Below are positions 4,965-7,373 of a stretch of DNA of 7,373 nt, piece after piece (position 1 is the stretch's first letter; each line of letters starts with the position of its first letter). The notes below the pieces were generated by a model. It worked only from the letters and a program-made list of their open reading frames with translations, did not search any database and had not been told where the DNA came from. The stretch is taken from assembly GCA_041581055.1 (NCBI GenBank), contig JBFGCT010000196.1, forward strand, positions 1-7,373, written 5' to 3'. Both the position numbers and the translations under genes were made by a program. Source of the stretch: JBFGCT01 sp041581055 (GTDB lineage Bacteria; Actinomycetota; Acidimicrobiia; Acidimicrobiales; Ilumatobacteraceae).

Positions 4965-5483
4965 TCAGTCCAGGCGACGCAACGACGAGCGGTACAGCCC
5001 GATCCGCTCGACGTACGACGTCACCCCGAGGTGCGTGTCCTCCAGCCGCGCCCGGCCGGGCTTGACGACGGCCGGAGATCCGGCGGCCAGCGCGCCGGTC
5101 GGGACCTCGACGTCGGGGAGGACGACCGAGTTGGCGGCGACGACCGACCCGGCGCGGATCACGCAGCGATGCAGGACCATTGCCGCGTTGCCGATCAGGA
5201 CCTCGTCCTCGATCGTGCACCCCTCGAGGTGGACGAGATGACCGAGCACGCAGCCGTCGCCGACGACCGTCGGATGCTCGGGGGTCGTGTGCAGGACCGC
5301 GTTGTCCTGCACACTCGTCCGCTCGCCGATGTGGATCTCGCCGCCGTCGCCGCGCAGGACGGCGCCCGGCCACAGCGACGACTGGGCGCCGATCGTGACC
5401 GCTCCGATGACGACCGCGTCGGGGTGGACGTACGCCTCGCCGCTGATCGCCGGCACCAGGTCACCAAGTGCGTAGATGGGCAT
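4965..5483 (-). CDS. Gamma-carbonic-anhydrase-like protein (left-handed beta-helix, hexapeptide repeats)
   Basis: 172 residues from the ATG at 5483. The run of [IV]G-x4 hexapeptides from about residue 18 to 130 marks a left-handed beta-helix trimer of the gamma-CA family, with a C-terminal helix (about 147-172). Catalytic landmarks are VLRGD (42-46; Arg44, Asp46), VQDNAVLH (58-65; Gln59, Asp60, first zinc ligand His65) and GHLVHLEGC (81-89; second ligand His82). Position 87, where the third ligand His normally stands (GHxxxLHGC), is Glu, with an extra His at 85. Activity as a carbonic anhydrase is therefore uncertain. It may bind metal differently or be an acyl-transferase-fold relative. The ATG is preferred because TACGGT ends seven bases upstream (leaderless pattern) and the protein then begins MPIYALGD. 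A GTG at 5492 would add three residues. It is followed by PrmA in the same orientation. Confidence 0.87.
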   Translation of the reverse strand: MPIYALGDLVPAISGEAYVHPDAVVIGAVTIGAQSSLWPGAVLRGDGGEIHIGERTSVQDNAVLHTTPEHPTVVGDGCVLGHLVHLEGCTIEDEVLIGNAAMVLHRCVIRAGSVVAANSVVLPDVEVPTGALAAGSPAVVKPGRARLEDTHLGVTSYVERIGLYRSSLRRLD

Positions 5484-5490
5484 CCGCGGC

Positions 5491-5496
5491 ACCGTA
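5491..5496 (-). promoter_or_regulatory. Candidate -10 element of the carbonic-anhydrase-like gene
   Basis: Minus-strand TACGGT (TANNNT) ends seven bases before the ATG at 5483 and no Shine-Dalgarno is present. This is the arrangement expected for a leaderless mRNA. It overlaps the alternative GTG start. Confidence 0.4.
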
Positions 5497-5545
5497 TCGC
5501 CCGGCGCCGCCTCGCCTCGTCATGGAGATTGCGGCGCCGAGCCGG

Positions 5546-5551
5546 TACCGT
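5546..5551 (+). promoter_or_regulatory. Candidate -10 element of the large right-hand gene
   Basis: TACCGT (TANNNT) ends eight bases before the ATG at 5560, which has no Shine-Dalgarno, so leaderless or near-leaderless transcription is likely. No convincing -35 box is visible. Confidence 0.4.
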
Positions 5552-5559
5552 TTCGCCTC

Positions 5560-7373
5560 ATGTCCCGCAGGATCGACATAGAGCTCACCAGCGCGCTCGC
5601 TGATGGCTCCTACACATGGCGCGCAGCCGGAGCCCGAGAGCCGAAAGGAGTGCTCGTCGGATCCATCCTGCCTCCGGGGGCAGCGGTCGGTGACGAACTC
5701 AAAGTCGAGATCGACCAGATGATCGACGGCATCGAGGTGCTGGCCGTGGTCAAAGGACGTGAGAAGCCGGCGCCGGACCGCCTCGAGCTGCTCCCGAGCG
5801 ACAAGCCCTTCGAGGCCGTCATCGAGACGCGGGCCAAGCGCGACCGGGGCGGCGGCGGCCGCCGCGACGATCGCGGCCCGCGGGGCAGGGACGGCAAGGG
5901 TCGGGGCGGCCGCGATCGCGACGGCGGCCGCCGTGACGGCGGGCGCGATGGCAAGCGCGACGGGAGTCGAGACGGAGCGCGCGACGGCGGGCGCGGCGGG
6001 CCCGACACCAAGCGGCGTGAAGGTGGCGAACGTGCCGGTCGCAGCGGCGAAGGTGGGCGAACCCGGCGCGATCGTCCGCACTTCGATCCACCGCCCGAGG
6101 TTCCCCAGCGCCCCAAGCCAAAGCGGCTGCGGCCTGGCAAGGCCCACCGCAACGAGGTGCTGGCGGCGCTGCCGGAGGACCAGCGACCGATCGCCGAGCT
6201 CGCGCTGCAGGGGATGGCGGCCGTCCGAACCCGGCTGGCCGAGGAGAACGCGAAGCTGGCCGCGGCCGGCAAGCCGGTGATGCCGGAGTCGAGCGTGACG
6301 AAGATGGCCGAGGAGCTGTTGCCGAAGCTGCGCGTCGCCGATTGGCACGATCGGGCCGAGGCCGCACTCCGTCAGATCGAGCATCTCGACCTGCGCGACC
6401 TCCGAAGTGTGGTCGCCGCCAGCGCGGACTCGATCGTGGCCCGCGACGAATCGACGAGAGCGTTGACCGAGGAACTCCGCGCCGCCCTGGTGCGCAAGCA
6501 GGAAGAGGAACTGCGGCTCTGGCTCGAGGACGTCGACGCGGCGCTGGGTGTCGGCCGGGCGATCCGCGCCCTGCGGCTGTCGTCGCAGCCGCCGAAGGCC
6601 GGGGTGATGTTCCCACCGGATCTCGCGCGCCGGCTCGCCGAAGCGGCGACGAAGTCGCTGCAGCCCGAGGACTCCGCCGAGCGCTGGGCCGCCGTGATGG
6701 AGGCCGCCGCGTTCTCCCCGGTGCGCGCCCTGATCGCGCCGACCGCGCCGCCGACCGAGATGACCGACGACCTCCGCAAGACGGCGCTGCGACTCGGCCC
6801 GCTCCTCCCCCAGCTGGCCACGCTGCTCGGCGTCGAGGTTCCGCCGGACGCACCGAAGCCGAAGCCGCTTCGCCCACAACACCGCAAGGACGGCAAGGAC
6901 GGCAAGGGCCGTTCCACCAAGGCTGGGAGCGGTGGCCGCGGCGCGCGCGGCGGCGGAGACCGCGCCGGCAGCGGAGATGGCGGCGGCCGCCGTCAGCGAC
7001 CCGAGGACCAGCGCCGGGCGAGCAAACCGGCGCCGGCCGAGCCCGCGCCCGACACCGCGCCGCCCGACACCGCGCCGGCCGACAGCGCCCCAACCGACAC
7101 CGCGCCCACCGACACCGCGCCGGCCGAGTCCGCGCCTGCCGAGTCCGCGCCTGCCGAGTCCGCGCCGGCCGAGTCCGCGCCGGCCGAGTCCGCGCCGGCC
7201 GACACTGCGCCTGCCGAGTCCGCGCCTGCCGAGTCCGCGCCCGCCGACACCGCGCCCGACGCCTCGCCCGGCGACACCACGTCCGGCGACACCGCCCCCG
7301 CCGACGGCGCGCCGACGGCGACCGAGCCGGCAGGGACCGCCCCACCGGGCGCGCCGCGCGCCACTCCCCCGGC
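5560..7373 (+). CDS. Large multidomain protein of unknown function with Arg/Gly/Asp-rich and Ala-Pro-Ala-Glu-Ser repeat segments (3' end outside window)
   Basis: 604 codons are open to the right edge with no stop. Segments: residues 1-88 look like a compact beta-rich domain (IDIELTSALADGSYTWRAAG, then alternating hydrophobics around GDELKVEID). Residues 92-174 are Arg/Gly/Asp-rich with seven RDG tripeptides, strongly basic and disordered. About 188-430 form a helical domain containing VADWHDRAEAALRQIEHLD, long Glu/Arg/Leu helices (290-345), MFPPDLARRLAEAA and AAFSPVRALIAP. Residues 441-487 are a second Lys/Arg/Gly-rich stretch. About 491-575 are 14-15 pentapeptides AP[A/T/P][D/E][S/T], nearly uncharged-to-acidic, followed by more Pro/Thr/Gly. 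There is no signal peptide or membrane segment, so it is probably cytoplasmic. I do not recognise the family. RNA or nucleic-acid binding through the basic segments is inference. The plus-strand reading is preferred over long minus-strand frames because it starts cleanly, has no stop for 1.8 kb and encodes a plausible folded core. Confidence 0.85.
   Translation, partial: MSRRIDIELTSALADGSYTWRAAGAREPKGVLVGSILPPGAAVGDELKVEIDQMIDGIEVLAVVKGREKPAPDRLELLPSDKPFEAVIETRAKRDRGGGGRRDDRGPRGRDGKGRGGRDRDGGRRDGGRDGKRDGSRDGARDGGRGGPDTKRREGGERAGRSGEGGRTRRDRPHFDPPPEVPQRPKPKRLRPGKAHRNEVLAALPEDQRPIAELALQGMAAVRTRLAEENAKLAAAGKPVMPESSVTKMAEELLPKLRVADWHDRAEAALRQIEHLDLRDLRSVVAASADSIVARDESTRALTEELRAALVRKQEEELRLWLEDVDAALGVGRAIRALRLSSQPPKAGVMFPPDLARRLAEAATKSLQPEDSAERWAAVMEAAAFSPVRALIAPTAPPTEMTDDLRKTALRLGPLLPQLATLLGVEVPPDAPKPKPLRPQHRKDGKDGKGRSTKAGSGGRGARGGGDRAGSGDGGGRRQRPEDQRRASKPAPAEPAPDTAPPDTAPADSAPTDTAPTDTAPAESAPAESAPAESAPAESAPAESAPADTAPAESAPAESAPADTAPDASPGDTTSGDTAPADGAPTATEPAGTAPPGAPRATPP
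7030..7260 (+). repeat. 15-bp tandem repeats encoding AP[A/T/P][D/E][S/T] pentapeptides
   Basis: About fifteen 15-bp units run in frame through the end of the large gene. The commonest is GCGCC[T/G]GCCGAGTCC (Ala-Pro-Ala-Glu-Ser), with a GAC-ACC (Asp-Thr) variant at both ends of the block and twice inside. The central units are nearly identical at DNA level, suggesting recent expansion by slippage or unequal recombination. Copy number is likely to vary between strains. Confidence 0.9.

Larger units (their letters stand above)
5491..5557 (+). repeat. Direct repeat ACCGT[A/T]TCGCC in the divergent gap
   Basis: ACCGTATCGCC at 5491-5501 and ACCGTTTCGCC at 5547-5557 match at 10 of 11 positions and are 56 bp apart. 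The first overlaps the minus-strand -10 candidate of the anhydrase gene and the second overlaps the plus-strand -10 candidate of the large gene. They could be paired regulator sites or chance. Confidence 0.35.

Noticed and set aside
4924..5373. N-terminal extension of PrmA into the carbonic-anhydrase-like gene
   Set aside because: The extension is Arg-rich antiframe sequence inside the upstream gene. The PrmA N-terminal domain starts at MRSFVV.
5461..6882. Long minus-strand open frame opposite the large right-hand gene
   Set aside because: It is Arg/Gly/Ala-biased with no domain, it overlaps the start of the anhydrase gene, and it is explained as a high-GC shadow.
6993..7364. Minus-strand frame resembling a pentapeptide-repeat protein (GADSA units)
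   Set aside because: It lacks the A[D/N][L/F]xx pattern of true pentapeptide-repeat proteins. It is the complement of the plus-strand Ala-Pro-Ala-Glu-Ser repeats within a 1.8-kb open plus-strand gene.

Overview
The window comes from a high-GC actinobacterium. The firmest taxonomic pointer is a four-cysteine WhiB-type gene, a family confined to Actinobacteria and their phages. Strong G/C bias at third codon positions and several candidate leaderless promoters (TANNNT a few bases before an ATG that has no Shine-Dalgarno) fit that. A deep-branching group such as Acidimicrobiia is a guess from protein style, not something the sequence proves.

Layout. Bases 1-855 (minus) hold an exported peptidoglycan-binding protein whose C-terminus lies beyond the left edge. 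Bases 856-1260 carry no gene. They contain an array of 43-bp tandem units (1080-1234) in which each unit encodes two short hairpins. It is bounded on the left by a 16-bp-stem hairpin (1071-1107). Bases 1261-1629 (minus) encode a small four-cysteine putative zinc-finger protein, divergent from a low-specificity threonine aldolase (1720-2799, plus). A clear promoter with a palindrome over its -35 box (2813-2844) drives a WhiB regulator (2897-3202), whose stop codon abuts the GTG start of a ribokinase-type sugar kinase (3203-4063). A 29-bp convergent gap with a candidate terminator hairpin separates the kinase from a minus-strand pair: PrmA-type L11 methyltransferase (4093-4923) and, upstream of it, a gamma-carbonic-anhydrase-like protein (4965-5483). 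Divergent from that pair, from 5560 to the right edge, runs a large unrecognised protein. It has an N-terminal beta-rich region, an Arg/Gly/Asp-rich stretch, a helical domain, a second basic stretch and a long run of Ala-Pro-Ala-Glu-Ser pentapeptides.

How the parts relate. WhiB plus kinase is one transcription and translation unit, and carbonic anhydrase plus PrmA is probably another. The aldolase, methyltransferase and anhydrase are ordinary metabolic or housekeeping genes. There are no transposases, phage genes, CRISPR arrays, tRNAs or rRNAs, and no clear sign of recent transfer. The parts that familiar families do not explain are the hairpin-repeat array and the right-hand protein. The carbonic anhydrase has a glutamate where the family's third zinc-binding histidine belongs.
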